Position numbers and translations under genes: made by a program
The notes under the pieces: model-generated
Seen by the model: the letters and a program-made list of their open reading frames with translations, nothing else
Databases searched by the model: none
Told to the model about the DNA's origin: nothing
Assembly (NCBI GenBank): GCA_026708385.1
Contig: JAPOVA010000018.1
Location: 1-64,000 of the forward strand
Length of the DNA: 64,000 bases
Reading direction: 5' to 3'
Source: Simkaniaceae bacterium
GTDB lineage: Bacteria; Chlamydiota; Chlamydiia; Chlamydiales; Simkaniaceae
Shown here: one piece after another, positions 1 to 7,242 of the stretch
Layout: the number at the start of each line of letters is the position of its first letter
Position numbering within the stretch: position 1 is the stretch's first letter

Positions 1-14
1 CGGGCCGTTTGGTG

Positions 15-20
15 TAGTCT
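15..20 (+). promoter_or_regulatory. -10 element of array copy 1
   Basis: TAGTCT preceded by GCCGTTTGGTG. The same context (GCCGTTTG.CG-TAGTCT) lies upstream of other members of the array on the minus strand, where a TTGA-type -35 box sits 17 bp further up. Here the -35 box would fall outside the window. Inferred by comparison with the paralogues. Confidence 0.45.
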
Positions 21-34
21 CGCGACGTCGCCAA

Positions 35-425
35 ATGGAAGAGGAGGAGAGAGCTATAGTAAAGGAAGGAATCGCATGGGCGGTCCCCAAGACCATCATC
101 ATACCGATGGAACACATCGACCCTACCCCCTTCGTCACGAATCAACCTGTCGTTGCCCCCGGTCGCTATGGTCAACAATGTGGCTCAAGTGTGGTTGGTA
201 GATCGCAAAAAGCAGAACACCGCCATGGGGGTCATCGTTGGAGAAGTCGGGGTAGGTTCCGGTTGTACGGTAGGGGCGGTATGCGGTGCGGTGGAGATAG
301 CCGAACAAATGGGGGCAACGAGCACTGTTACATGGGGAACCGCTACGGGGGCGGGAACTTTGGCGGGCCTTTGTACGCTCGGAGCCATGGTAGCAACATA
401 CGGATATTATCTAGCAACCAAATGA
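35..425 (+). pseudogene. Inc-like two-hairpin membrane protein, array copy 1 (frameshifted)
   Basis: The first 40 or so codons (from the ATG at 35) encode the family N-terminus: VKEGIA, a PK.II.P motif, then IDPTP and VTNQPVVAP. The rest of the family pattern (VNNVAQ, then two Gly/Ala/Val-rich hydrophobic segments ending GYYLATK) continues in a different frame from about 153. Comparison with intact copies shows one extra base in the C5 run at 156-160 (expected product ...APVAMVNNVAQ...). The ORF is otherwise open, so this is either a recent pseudogene, a slippage-controlled gene or a sequencing error. The intact product would be about 130 residues with a soluble Pro-rich N-terminus and a bilobed hydrophobic C-terminus, as in chlamydial inclusion-membrane proteins. 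Function inferred only from architecture. Confidence 0.6.
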
Positions 426-477
426 CCAACTTATTTACGGAACTTGTTGCAAAACGGTAAAGAGAGAAGAGAGTTAT

Positions 478-781
478 AGTAAAATCTTTAGAAGGAATCA
501 CTCATACGGTCGCCAAAAATATCGTCACACCGATGGAGAACATAGACCCTACCCCCGTCATCACGAATCAACCTGTCGCTACCCCCGCAGGAGCTAATCA
601 ACAGATACTTCGGAGATGTAGTCTTGGCACACGCCGCTGCAGTCAACAATGTGGCTCAAGGACGGTGGAAGGGTTGCAAAAAGGAGGGCATTTTCACAGG
701 GACTGTTGTTGGAGGGGGTGGTGGGTCTCGGTTGTGTGGCGGGGGCGATAGGCGGTACGACGGAGATAACCGGACAACGAT
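478..781 (+). pseudogene. Inc-like array copy 2 (multiple frameshifts, truncated)
   Basis: Family landmarks appear in three successive frames: KNIVTPMENIDPTP and VITNQPVATP (frame of 533), then AAAVNNVAQ (frame of 624), then GCVAGAIGGTTEITGQ (frame of 649). The expected ATG is ATA here. The second hydrophobic hairpin is missing: homology stops at ITGQ, where a 66-bp segment also found at 1694-1762 begins. A clearly decayed tandem paralogue of copy 1. Confidence 0.6.
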
Positions 782-841
782 ATTGGCCGAGAAAATCAAG
801 TACTTTGCTTATAAGTTTTTTTCTTTCAGGAGCGGGCAACT
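776..841 (+). repeat. 66-bp junction repeat, copy A
   Basis: Begins AACGATATTGGCCGAG and ends GGGCAACT. It is nearly identical to 1694-1762 (a few mismatches and a 1-nt indel). In both places it abuts a truncated array gene on its left and the 3' end of a minus-strand array gene on its right. It looks like a recombination junction rather than a gene. Confidence 0.7.
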
Positions 842-859
842 AATCTAATACGGTACATT

Positions 860-1312
860 TCACTTGCTCGCACTCTTGAAGTAATACGCTGCTGTTGCCG
901 CCGGACTTCCCGCTACACAGAGTATTCCCACACATCCCGTTGCCGAGCCCACCGCACCTATGACAGCATCCGATGCCCCCATTTGTGTAGCTATCTCCGC
1001 CACACCGACTACCGCTCCTATCACACAACCGCCACCTACCACGCACTCTCCAACTGTAGCCCCTATGGCAATGGCGTATAACTTATTCCTTCTCGACCAC
1101 TTTTGAGCCACATTATTAGCTACAACGACGGGAGCGACGACAGGCTGATTAACGACGGGAGCGACGACGGGCTGATTAACGACGGGAGCGACGTTTATCG
1201 GCTGTTGGCCGACTACAACCGTGGGTGGTGCTATTGGTCCTACCACTATCCTCTCCTTACTTTCCTGCGTAGTCGAGAGAACACTATGTTTTCCTCCCAA
1301 CATTTCAGTCAA
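860..1312 (-). CDS. Inc-like two-hairpin membrane protein, array copy 3
   Basis: About 150 residues from a TTG at 1312; an ATG lies at 1303. A Pro/Val-rich N-terminal part carries a repeated APVVNQPVV unit, then the family motif VANNVAQ, a short basic stretch (KWSRRNK), and two hydrophobic Gly/Ala/Val segments (about residues 85-105 and 118-145) ending YYFKSASK. The promoter and the usual family start (ATG GTA AAG GAA GG) sit at 1455-1391, but that frame ends after 28 codons at about 1305. The gene either lost its native N-terminus to a frameshift or now starts internally. Probable inclusion or other host-membrane protein by architecture; no enzymatic motif. Confidence 0.6.
   Translation of the reverse strand: MTEMLGGKHSVLSTTQESKERIVVGPIAPPTVVVGQQPINVAPVVNQPVVAPVVNQPVVAPVVVANNVAQKWSRRNKLYAIAIGATVGECVVGGGCVIGAVVGVAEIATQMGASDAVIGAVGSATGCVGILCVAGSPAATAAYYFKSASK
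1124..1193 (-). repeat. 27-bp in-frame tandem repeat
   Basis: Two full units and a partial third of a 27-bp sequence (AACGACGGGAGCGACGAC...), units starting at 1124, 1151 and 1178. Each encodes nine residues (APVVNQPVV) of array copy 3. The units are almost identical, indicating recent expansion. Confidence 0.85.
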
Positions 1313-1426
1313 GGTTCGGGGTTATCCGGTTCCTGACTATCGGGGGTGAGATCGATCTTTTGACCGTATGTGTGCTTCCTTCCTTTACCATAACTCTCCT
1401 CTCCCTTTCCCCTTTGCGACGCCAAG

Positions 1427-1455
1427 AGACTACGGCAAACGGCCCGCCGGATCCA
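1427..1455 (-). promoter_or_regulatory. sigma70-type promoter of array copy 3
   Basis: -10 TAGTCT (complement of 1427-1432) and a 17-bp spacer to TGGATC (complement of 1450-1455), a one-base variant of the TTGATC/TTGACT -35 box of the sister promoters. About 36 bp further down lies the family start ATG GTA AAG at 1391. Confidence 0.45.
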
Positions 1456-1544
1456 TCGGAAAGTTTTTCTATAAGGTCGGGCGATCGGGCTACCGCTCTT
1501 TACACTTTTGCAACAAATTCCGTAATTGAGTTGGTCATTTGCCT

Positions 1545-1692
1545 TTGGCTACTATATAACATCCGGCTGTTGCAATCAGACTTCCGAACATACAAAGAGA
1601 CGCTAACATTCCCGCTCCCGCAACTGTTCCGGCTACGACAGCAACCGTTGCCCCCATTTGCTCGGCTATCTCCGCCCCTACCCCTGTGACCC
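1545..1692 (-). pseudogene. Inc-like array copy 4 (C-terminal fragment)
   Basis: Read on the minus strand, this encodes only the last part of the family: AEIAEQMGATVAVVAG, then a Gly/Ala-rich hydrophobic segment ending CYIVAKGK and a stop. Everything N-terminal of GAEIAEQ is missing and replaced by the 66-bp junction repeat. No start codon or promoter of its own. Confidence 0.55.
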
Positions 1693-1693
1693 G

Positions 1694-1762
1694 AACAACG
1701 ATATTGGCCGAGAAAAATCAATTACTTTGCTTATAAGCTTTTTCTTTCAGGAGAGGGCAACT
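1694..1762 (+). repeat. 66-bp junction repeat, copy B
   Basis: Second copy of the segment at 776-841, here between the broken 5' edge of array copy 4 and the 3' end of array copy 5. Same orientation as copy A. Confidence 0.7.
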
Positions 1763-1769
1763 GAGCCGG

Positions 1770-2183
1770 TCATTTGGTTACTAGATAATATCCGGCTGTT
1801 GCTACCATGGTTCCGACCACACAAAGGCCCACCAACGCCCCCGCTCCCGCAGCGACTCCGGTTGTGACAGCAACCGTTGTCCCCATCCTTACGGTTATCT
1901 CCGCCGTACCGCATGCCGTCCCCGCCACACAACAAGAACCTACAACAAACTCTCCGGCAACGACCCTTCGGGCAACGTTCCTCTTTTTGTAACCTCCCAA
2001 CTGCATTTGAGCCACATTATTGACTGCAACGGCGGGTGCCAAGAGCACATTCCCGAAGTTCTGTTGATGAGCTCCCTCGGGGGCAATGGCAGGTTGATTC
2101 GTGATGACGGGGGGAGGGTCTATGTTCTCCACCGGCGTGATGATATTTTTGGGGGTCGTACGTGCGATTCCTTCCTTTACCAT
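1770..2183 (-). CDS. Inc-like two-hairpin membrane protein, array copy 5 (intact)
   Basis: Intact 137-residue member and the best reference for the family. It starts at ATG 2183 (MVKEGIA) after a purine-rich GGGAGAAGAGAA ribosome-binding region. Residues 1-45 are Pro-rich and polar (KNIITPVENIDPPP, VITNQPAIAP), followed by an NQQNFGNVLL insert, AVAVNNVAQ at about 52-60, a basic YKKRNVARR stretch, and two Gly/Ala/Val-rich hydrophobic segments (about 77-97 and 105-133) joined by a short turn, ending GYYLVTK. Such bilobed hydrophobic domains typify Inc proteins secreted by type III secretion, but no signal can be proven by eye. It has its own promoter at 2220-2248. Confidence 0.7.
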   Translation of the reverse strand: MVKEGIARTTPKNIITPVENIDPPPVITNQPAIAPEGAHQQNFGNVLLAPAVAVNNVAQMQLGGYKKRNVARRVVAGEFVVGSCCVAGTACGTAEITVRMGTTVAVTTGVAAGAGALVGLCVVGTMVATAGYYLVTK

Positions 2184-2219
2184 AATTCTCTTCTCCCTTT
2201 CCCTTTTTGTGACGCTGAG

Positions 2220-2248
2220 AGACTACGGCAAACGGCTCGCCGGATCAA
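2220..2248 (-). promoter_or_regulatory. sigma70-type promoter of array copy 5
   Basis: Minus strand: -35 TTGATC (2248-2243), 17-bp spacer, -10 TAGTCT (2225-2220). The gene start is 37 bp downstream. Spacer length and the GCCGTTTGCCG sequence just above the -10 are shared with the other array promoters. Confidence 0.55.
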
Positions 2249-2328
2249 TCGGAAGATTTTTCCATGAAACCGGGTGGCCGGACCGAAACTCCTCAATCTT
2301 TCGCAACAGGTTCCGGAAGCGGCTCGGT

Positions 2329-2691
2329 TCACCTGCGTGCGGTTGCTACACAATATCCGGCTGTTGCAATCACACTTCCGAACGTACAAAGACACACCAA
2401 AGCTCCCGCTCCCACAGCCGTTCCGGCTGCGACGGCAAACGTTGCCCCCATCCGTACGGCTATCTCCGCCGTACCGAATGCCGTCCCCACCGTGCAACCA
2501 CTACCTACCAAGGTCTCTCCACCCACAGCCCCTACGATCATGCCCTCCTTTTTGTAATCTCCCAACCGTACTTGAGCGACATTGTTGATCGCGGCGACGG
2601 GAGCGGCGACAGGTTGATTCGTGACGACGGGGATCGGGGTCTCCATATGTATGATGACGGGGACCGTGGGGGTGACTCCTCCCTTTACCAT
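2329..2691 (-). CDS. Inc-like two-hairpin membrane protein, array copy 6 (intact)
   Basis: Start chosen at ATG 2691 (MVKGGVTP), the family start, although the frame stays open upstream; 120 residues. Order as in the other copies: a short Pro-rich N-terminus (IIHMETPIPVVTNQPVAAP), AAINNVAQ, a charged RLGDYKKEG turn, then two hydrophobic Gly/Ala/Val segments (GETLVGSGCTVGTAFG and the following ATFAVAAGTAVGAGAL through TAGYCVATARR). It lacks the NQQ..GN insert of copies 5 and 7. Own promoter at 2726-2754 with the best consensus of the array. Likely a secreted host-membrane (Inc-type) protein; inferred from architecture only. Confidence 0.7.
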   Translation of the reverse strand: MVKGGVTPTVPVIIHMETPIPVVTNQPVAAPVAAINNVAQVRLGDYKKEGMIVGAVGGETLVGSGCTVGTAFGTAEIAVRMGATFAVAAGTAVGAGALVCLCTFGSVIATAGYCVATARR

Positions 2692-2725
2692 AACTCTCTT
2701 CCTTCCTCCTTTCGTGACGCTGAAG

Positions 2726-2754
2726 AGATTACAACAAACGGGTCGCCGAGTCAA
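2726..2754 (-). promoter_or_regulatory. sigma70-type promoter of array copy 6
   Basis: Minus strand: -35 TTGACT (2754-2749), exactly 17 bp, -10 TAATCT (2731-2726), about 35 bp before the ATG at 2691. The best match to consensus among the array promoters. Confidence 0.65.
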
Positions 2755-2833
2755 TCGGAAAGTTTCCTATAAGACCGGGCGATCACCCCGCCATCACTCA
2801 TCCTTTCGCAACAAATTCCGGAAGCGGGTTGGT

Positions 2834-3172
2834 TTACTTGCGTCCGGTTGCCGGGTAATATCGGGTTGTTGCTACCACGGCTCCGATCGTGCGAAGTGCC
2901 CCCAAGACCGCCACTCCCGTAGTAGCCCCCACCGTGACGGCAACCGTTGCCCCCGTTTGTGTAGTGATCGCCGCCACACCGCCTAACGCCCCCGCCGCAC
3001 AACAGCTACCTACCACGGTCTTGCCAACTACGGCCCCTACAAAAATGTTAAGCTTGCGATCGTTCCACAGTACTTGAGCCACATTGTTGACCGTAGCGGC
3101 GGGTGCCAAGGTTGCATTTCCGAGGTCCTGTTGGTTAGCTCCCGCGGGGGCAATAGCGGGTCGATTCGTGAC
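2834..3172 (-). pseudogene. Inc-like array copy 7 (N-terminus deleted)
   Basis: Encodes VTNRPAIAP, the NQQ.LGN insert, TVNNVAQVLW and both hydrophobic segments, ending TRYYPATGRK. The family start region (MVKEG...IDPPP) is absent. At 3172 the VTN codons join directly to the GTGACGCC.. sequence that in sister copies lies upstream of the ATG, and a TAG follows in frame just upstream. A TTG at 3109 could still start a 91-residue product. The promoter upstream is preserved. Confidence 0.6.
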
Positions 3173-3178
3173 GCCGAG

Positions 3179-3207
3179 AGGCTACAACAAACGGCTCACC
3201 GGGTCAA
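3179..3207 (-). promoter_or_regulatory. sigma70-type promoter of array copy 7
   Basis: Minus strand: -35 TTGACC (3207-3202), 17 bp, -10 TAGCCT (3184-3179). Same layout as the sister promoters; it now faces a gene without its start codon. Confidence 0.45.
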
Positions 3208-3397
3208 TCGGAAGGTTTTCTATGAAACCGGGTAGCCGGACAGAAACTCCTCAAGTCTAAGGGGAAACGGGTCATTCTTACCCTTAATCACCTTTCCGAT
3301 CTCCTCGTCTTTACAGGACTCTGCCTTTGGGATATGCCGATCTCCGGCCGTTGAACCGGAAAATCCGTCCGAAGAAATTGCCAATTGCACTATTTTG

Positions 3398-3426
3398 TTG
3401 ATTTTATATAGTTAATATTTTACAGA
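3398..3426 (+). promoter_or_regulatory. possible glgC promoter
   Basis: TTGATT (3398-3403), 17 bp of AT-rich spacer, TACAGA (3421-3426), ending about 20 bp before the glgC start. It lies in a markedly AT-rich patch (3370-3470). The rest of the 3210-3446 gap shows no gene. Confidence 0.4.
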
Positions 3427-3446
3427 TCAATTAAAAAGAGCAATTA

Positions 3447-4760
3447 TTGTTATTAAATAAAATAGTGAACCTGAATCAATCGAAAGAAGAGTTTTCGGCA
3501 GATCGCGTTGCCTGCGTCATCCTCGCAGGCGGTAAGGGAACGCGCCTCTTCCCCCTCACCGCCCACCGTTCAAAACCTGCGGTCGGATTCGGGGGACGGT
3601 ACAGGCTGATCGATATCCCGATATCCAATGCCCTCAACTCCGGCATGAACGATATCTTCGTCATATCTCAGTACTTCTCGACAGGGCTGAATGAACATAT
3701 CAAAAACACCTACTCGCTCGATAGAATGCAGGGAGGCAACCTCACCCTACTCTCTCCCGAAGAACGCCCCGAAGGGATGATCCGGTACTCCGGAACGGCC
3801 GACGCGGTGAGAAAAAACCTCCACGCCCTAACGAAGCTTAGGTTCGACTACATCCTCATCCTCTCGGGCGACCAGCTCTACGGTATGGACTTCAACAAGA
3901 TGGTCCGGTTCGCGAAGGAAAAACGGGCCGCCCTCACCATCGCCGCCCTCCCCGTCCCGGAAGAGGATGCCCTCCGCCTGGGAGTGCTCAACATCGACGA
4001 CGAGGCCACCGTGATCGATTTCTACGAAAAACCGAACGATCCGATGATCCTAAACCGGTTTCAGCTCGCGGAACCCTTTCTCGCAGCAAGAGACCTCGAC
4101 CCCGGAATGCCTCTCTTTTTGGCTTCGATGGGCATTTACGTCTTTACCAAGGAAGCCCTCTTGACCCTGCTACGGGACGAATCCGGCGAAGACTTCGGCA
4201 ATGACCTCATTCCCAAACAGATGCAGAGAGGTAAAACCTCCGTCTTCCTCCACGGCGGATATTGGGAAGATATCGGCACCGTCGCCTCTTTTTACTACGC
4301 CAATATCGCACTCACCCGCACCCGGTCCGGACCGAATTTCTACGACGAAAAGATCCCGATTTACTCCTACCAACACTACTTACCGGGAGCCTACCTCAAA
4401 GGGACCCGGATCACCGGATCGATCATATGCGACGGATCGATTCTCGAAGCCGAAGAAATCACGAACAGCATCATAGGAACACGCTCCGTCATCGGCAAGG
4501 GGACGATCATACGGGACTCCATCCTCCTCGGCAACGAGTCGTATCACGCAGGGAGAACGGAAAGCGCCGTCCGGTTCCGGATAGGGGAGGAGTGCATCTT
4601 GGAGAAAGCGGTGGTCGACGAAAACGTCGTCATCGGCAACGGAGTGCGCCTCATCAACACAAAGGGGGCGGACCGGTACGACAAAGAAGGTATCCACATC
4701 CGAGACGGCATCATCGTCGTCCCCAGCAACGCCCGGATACCGGATGGCTTTACGTTGTGA
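3447..4760 (+). CDS. glgC: Glucose-1-phosphate adenylyltransferase (ADP-glucose pyrophosphorylase)
   Basis: Makes ADP-glucose from glucose-1-phosphate and ATP for glycogen synthesis in the cytosol. 437 residues, close to the family length. The N-terminal nucleotidyltransferase domain opens with VILAGGKGTRLFPLT (about 24-38), then KPAVGFGGRYRLIDIPISN, LILSGDQLYGMD and WEDIGTVASFY. The C-terminal third has the hexapeptide beta-helix pattern (ITGSIICDGSILE, VVDENVVIGNGVRL) and ends IVVPSNARIPDG. The start is uncertain: TTG at 3447, or GTG at 3465; neither has a clear Shine-Dalgarno sequence. The gene stands alone and converges on the pyr operon (11-nt overlap with pyrF). Glycogen metabolism is a recognised chlamydial trait. 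Confidence 0.95.
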   Translation: MLLNKIVNLNQSKEEFSADRVACVILAGGKGTRLFPLTAHRSKPAVGFGGRYRLIDIPISNALNSGMNDIFVISQYFSTGLNEHIKNTYSLDRMQGGNLTLLSPEERPEGMIRYSGTADAVRKNLHALTKLRFDYILILSGDQLYGMDFNKMVRFAKEKRAALTIAALPVPEEDALRLGVLNIDDEATVIDFYEKPNDPMILNRFQLAEPFLAARDLDPGMPLFLASMGIYVFTKEALLTLLRDESGEDFGNDLIPKQMQRGKTSVFLHGGYWEDIGTVASFYYANIALTRTRSGPNFYDEKIPIYSYQHYLPGAYLKGTRITGSIICDGSILEAEEITNSIIGTRSVIGKGTIIRDSILLGNESYHAGRTESAVRFRIGEECILEKAVVDENVVIGNGVRLINTKGADRYDKEGIHIRDGIIVVPSNARIPDGFTL

Positions 4761-5544
4761 TCGGACGAAGGGCCGACCTTCCCTTTTCATATGCCATCCA
4801 ACCGGCCTCCCTGTAAAACCGGGCGGCCCGTTTCGGATCCTCCGTAGCGTAAATACCCCGCCCCACGATGATCAGATCGCTCTTCCTGTCAACAATCACC
4901 TCATGGGGAGAGAGATAGCTTTGGTGCAGAGCATCACTCGGAAGATGTGCGTGCACCCCGGGAGTCATGTGGATATGCTCCGGTCTATCCGAAACCTTCC
5001 CCGTACAGATAAACCCGATGACGAAATCGGAATACTCTTTCGCAAAAGTGCACGCCTTTTCCGTATAGTCGCCCGTCGCCAAGTTTCCGGAGGAACTCAT
5101 CGAGGCAAGTAAGAGGAGCGCGCGCCCCTTCGGAAGGCCTACCCGACGTAAGCCCTCAATCACACCGGGTCCCGGAACGATGTGCGCGTTGACGAGATCG
5201 GCCCAGTCGGCAATACGGAAAGGCCCCCCCCCGTACTGCTTTACGACCGTGCTTCCGATATCGGCAAACTTCCTATCTTCGAACAGCAAAAAGTCATGTT
5301 TGTCGGCCAAAGCACGTAGATCACGGGGAAGGGCGGTATCAAAATCTTCCACAATGTCGATATGTGTCTTCAAAACGGAGATATCCGGTCCCGCCGCATC
5401 GGCCAGGGCAAGAAGCTCTCGTTTCGACGTCACATCGGCACTGAGGACCAAGTTGCTCTTCTTCCTCTCCATCGTAAGGAGGAGACGCTTCGCTACCGGG
5501 TGGGTACGGAGAGGGGCCCTCTCGGCATAACTCATCCGGGACAT
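4750..5544 (-). CDS. pyrF: Orotidine-5'-phosphate decarboxylase, eukaryotic UMP-synthase/URA3 type
   Basis: Decarboxylates OMP to UMP, the last step of de novo pyrimidine synthesis. 264 residues. The whole sequence follows the eukaryotic UMP synthase C-terminal domain and yeast URA3 rather than typical short bacterial PyrF: the HPVA..LL..M..K..NL start, LSADVTSKRELL, LKTHIDIVEDF, the catalytic FEDRKFADIG, WADLVNAHIVPGPGV, SGNLATGDYT, MTPGV and DLIIVGRGIY..ED. The comparison is from memory of these families. It overlaps the end of pyrE by 13 nt (CTATGTCCCGGATGA holds both the start and the stop), so translation is probably coupled. The break falls where eukaryotic UMPS has its interdomain linker. 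Ancient shared type or transfer from a eukaryote cannot be decided by eye. Confidence 0.93.
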   Translation of the reverse strand: MSRMSYAERAPLRTHPVAKRLLLTMERKKSNLVLSADVTSKRELLALADAAGPDISVLKTHIDIVEDFDTALPRDLRALADKHDFLLFEDRKFADIGSTVVKQYGGGPFRIADWADLVNAHIVPGPGVIEGLRRVGLPKGRALLLLASMSSSGNLATGDYTEKACTFAKEYSDFVIGFICTGKVSDRPEHIHMTPGVHAHLPSDALHQSYLSPHEVIVDRKSDLIIVGRGIYATEDPKRAARFYREAGWMAYEKGRSALRPITT

Positions 5545-6134
5545 AGTTGCAAATACTCCCTGACGCGAGAGGCCGTACCGGCGTCGATCTTCCCCCGCCC
5601 CTCCAGACGATCGACCAAATCGGGCAAGGTGAACAGGGCATGTACGGTATGGCCCCGCTCTACGAGCCGGGCGACTCCCCCCTGCTTTCTATCGATGATG
5701 ACCGCAACATCCTTTACGACGACCCCTCCCCTTTCGAGCCCCTCCAGCACTTCGGTAACACTCGTCCCCGACGTGATCAGGTCGTCGATCACGAGACAGA
5801 CATCCCCCTCGCAAAAGGCACCCTCAATCTCCTTTCTCGTACCGTACGCTTTGACCTCCTTCCTCTTGATAATCATGGGGATATCGTAGCTAATCGAAAG
5901 GGCCGTTGCAATCGGTAATGCCGCGTACGGCACACCGGAGACGAGATCGTAGTCACACCCCCTCGTCTTCTCAAAAAGCGCTACGCCCGCATCGCGTACC
6001 ATGGCGGGCCGAGAGATGAGCATCCGCAAATCGATGTAGATCGGAGAGACCGCCCCGCTCCTCAGCGTAAATTCCCCGAACCGGACCGCTCCCATCTCAT
6101 AGAGATGATCGATGAAAACCCCCTCGTCAAACAC
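5532..6134 (-). CDS. pyrE: Orotate phosphoribosyltransferase, UMP-synthase N-terminal type
   Basis: Joins orotate to PRPP to give OMP. 200 residues. It shows FGEFTLRSGAVSPIYIDLR near the N-terminus, SGVPYAALPIATA, the RKE.KAYGT loop with its catalytic lysine, and the PRPP-binding signature CLVIDDLITSGTSV (about 114-127), followed by DVAVIIDRKQGG. The run of motifs matches the first domain of eukaryotic UMP synthase closely, and the protein ends just where the linker to the decarboxylase would begin. It overlaps pyrD by 8 nt upstream and pyrF by 13 nt downstream, so it lies inside a tightly packed operon. Together with pyrF it reads as a two-gene version of UMPS. Confidence 0.93.
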   Translation of the reverse strand: MFDEGVFIDHLYEMGAVRFGEFTLRSGAVSPIYIDLRMLISRPAMVRDAGVALFEKTRGCDYDLVSGVPYAALPIATALSISYDIPMIIKRKEVKAYGTRKEIEGAFCEGDVCLVIDDLITSGTSVTEVLEGLERGGVVVKDVAVIIDRKQGGVARLVERGHTVHALFTLPDLVDRLEGRGKIDAGTASRVREYLQLCPG

Positions 6135-7242
6135 CCCCTCCCCCCACCCGCTCCTTCACATTCACAGCCAGATAGGGCTCCCACATCATCCCCGTCGCCG
6201 TCATCGCCACCTCCGCACCCGCTTCGAAAAACCGGTCAAAATGGTCGGGCAACATGATCCCCCCCACTCCCATGACGGTGAGGCCGAGCTTCTCCGCAGC
6301 GTTGATGGCACACGCTCGCCGTACGAAGGCAAGGGCGCTCGCGCGGATCACATGGCCACATACACCCCCCGTCTCCCTCCCCTCTCCGAGAGCGGCCGCC
6401 CCGTCCGGCGTGACGATCCTTGCCCGGACGGTGTTGATCCCGCACAAGCCACGCGCACCCCCCCGGGCCATGGCTACCATGACGTTGCGCATCCGCTCCT
6501 CGGTTTCGAAAAGCCCCACCTTGACGACGAGAGGTAGGGGGCGGATGGCGGAAGCGATTTTGCGCACCGCATCGAATACCCCCCTCTCGTCCTCATACGG
6601 GGAGAGGGACGGAACGGAACGGGTACCTCCGGGAAGGTTCGGGCAGGAAAAGTTGGCCTCGATCACCTTGGCTCCGGCCTCCTTGGCGAGGAGGGCCGCC
6701 TCGACGAAATCGTCCGTCGGATCCCTGCCGGCACCGGCCTCTCCGAAAACGGAGACGATCATGAGTTGATCCTCGGCAAGAGCACCATTCGCATCGGCAA
6801 TATCCTGCATGAGAAATTCTCCGGACATCGAGGGGTTGCCGAATGAGTTGGTCACACTGACGAGAGCTCTCTCCGGAGGGGAATCTCCCCGGGAGGTGAA
6901 AACGGGTAGCGACGCACCTCCCGTAACACCGGAAGGATACGGCTCCTCCTCCCCCCGCACATGGACCATGTTGGGCAGGGGATGGGCCGACCGGGGGCGG
7001 GACCGGATCGTCTTGTAGGTCGTGATATCGAAGCCGAGGGCACCCGCCAAAGCGATCCATTTGCTTCCGAGCAGAGGGCCTGCCGGCACCCCGACGGGAG
7101 AGCGGACGGTATAGCCGAAAAGGTCGATCGGTTTACCTATCTTCGAGGCGGGGGGCACCTCCCCCTCGAAAAAGGGGCCCGTCTCAAGGTTCTCCCGGTA
7201 TGTTTTCCGGATATCATAGAGTGGCTTGACGGCGGTCAACAC
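6127..7242 (-). CDS. pyrD: Dihydroorotate dehydrogenase, class 1-like
   Basis: Oxidises dihydroorotate to orotate. 371 residues. Visible motifs: VRSPVGVPAGPLLGSKW (flavin-barrel entry), TYKTIRSRPR, VSVTNSFGNPSM, the catalytic loop ANFSCPNLPG (Cys as base, as in class 1, not Ser as in the membrane class 2), PLVVKVG, and GVGGIMLPDHFDRFFEAGAEVAMTATG for FMN phosphate binding. No N-terminal membrane anchor is apparent, and no pyrK partner lies nearby, so a soluble fumarate- or otherwise-coupled enzyme is likely (inference). Middle gene of the pyrCDEF operon: overlaps pyrC by 29 nt and pyrE by 8 nt. Confidence 0.88.
   Translation of the reverse strand: MLTAVKPLYDIRKTYRENLETGPFFEGEVPPASKIGKPIDLFGYTVRSPVGVPAGPLLGSKWIALAGALGFDITTYKTIRSRPRSAHPLPNMVHVRGEEEPYPSGVTGGASLPVFTSRGDSPPERALVSVTNSFGNPSMSGEFLMQDIADANGALAEDQLMIVSVFGEAGAGRDPTDDFVEAALLAKEAGAKVIEANFSCPNLPGGTRSVPSLSPYEDERGVFDAVRKIASAIRPLPLVVKVGLFETEERMRNVMVAMARGGARGLCGINTVRARIVTPDGAAALGEGRETGGVCGHVIRASALAFVRRACAINAAEKLGLTVMGVGGIMLPDHFDRFFEAGAEVAMTATGMMWEPYLAVNVKERVGGGGV

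Noticed and set aside
1124-1193. CRISPR-like or operator-like repeat
   Set aside because: 27-bp units are adjacent, in frame and encode APVVNQPVV; a coding repeat.
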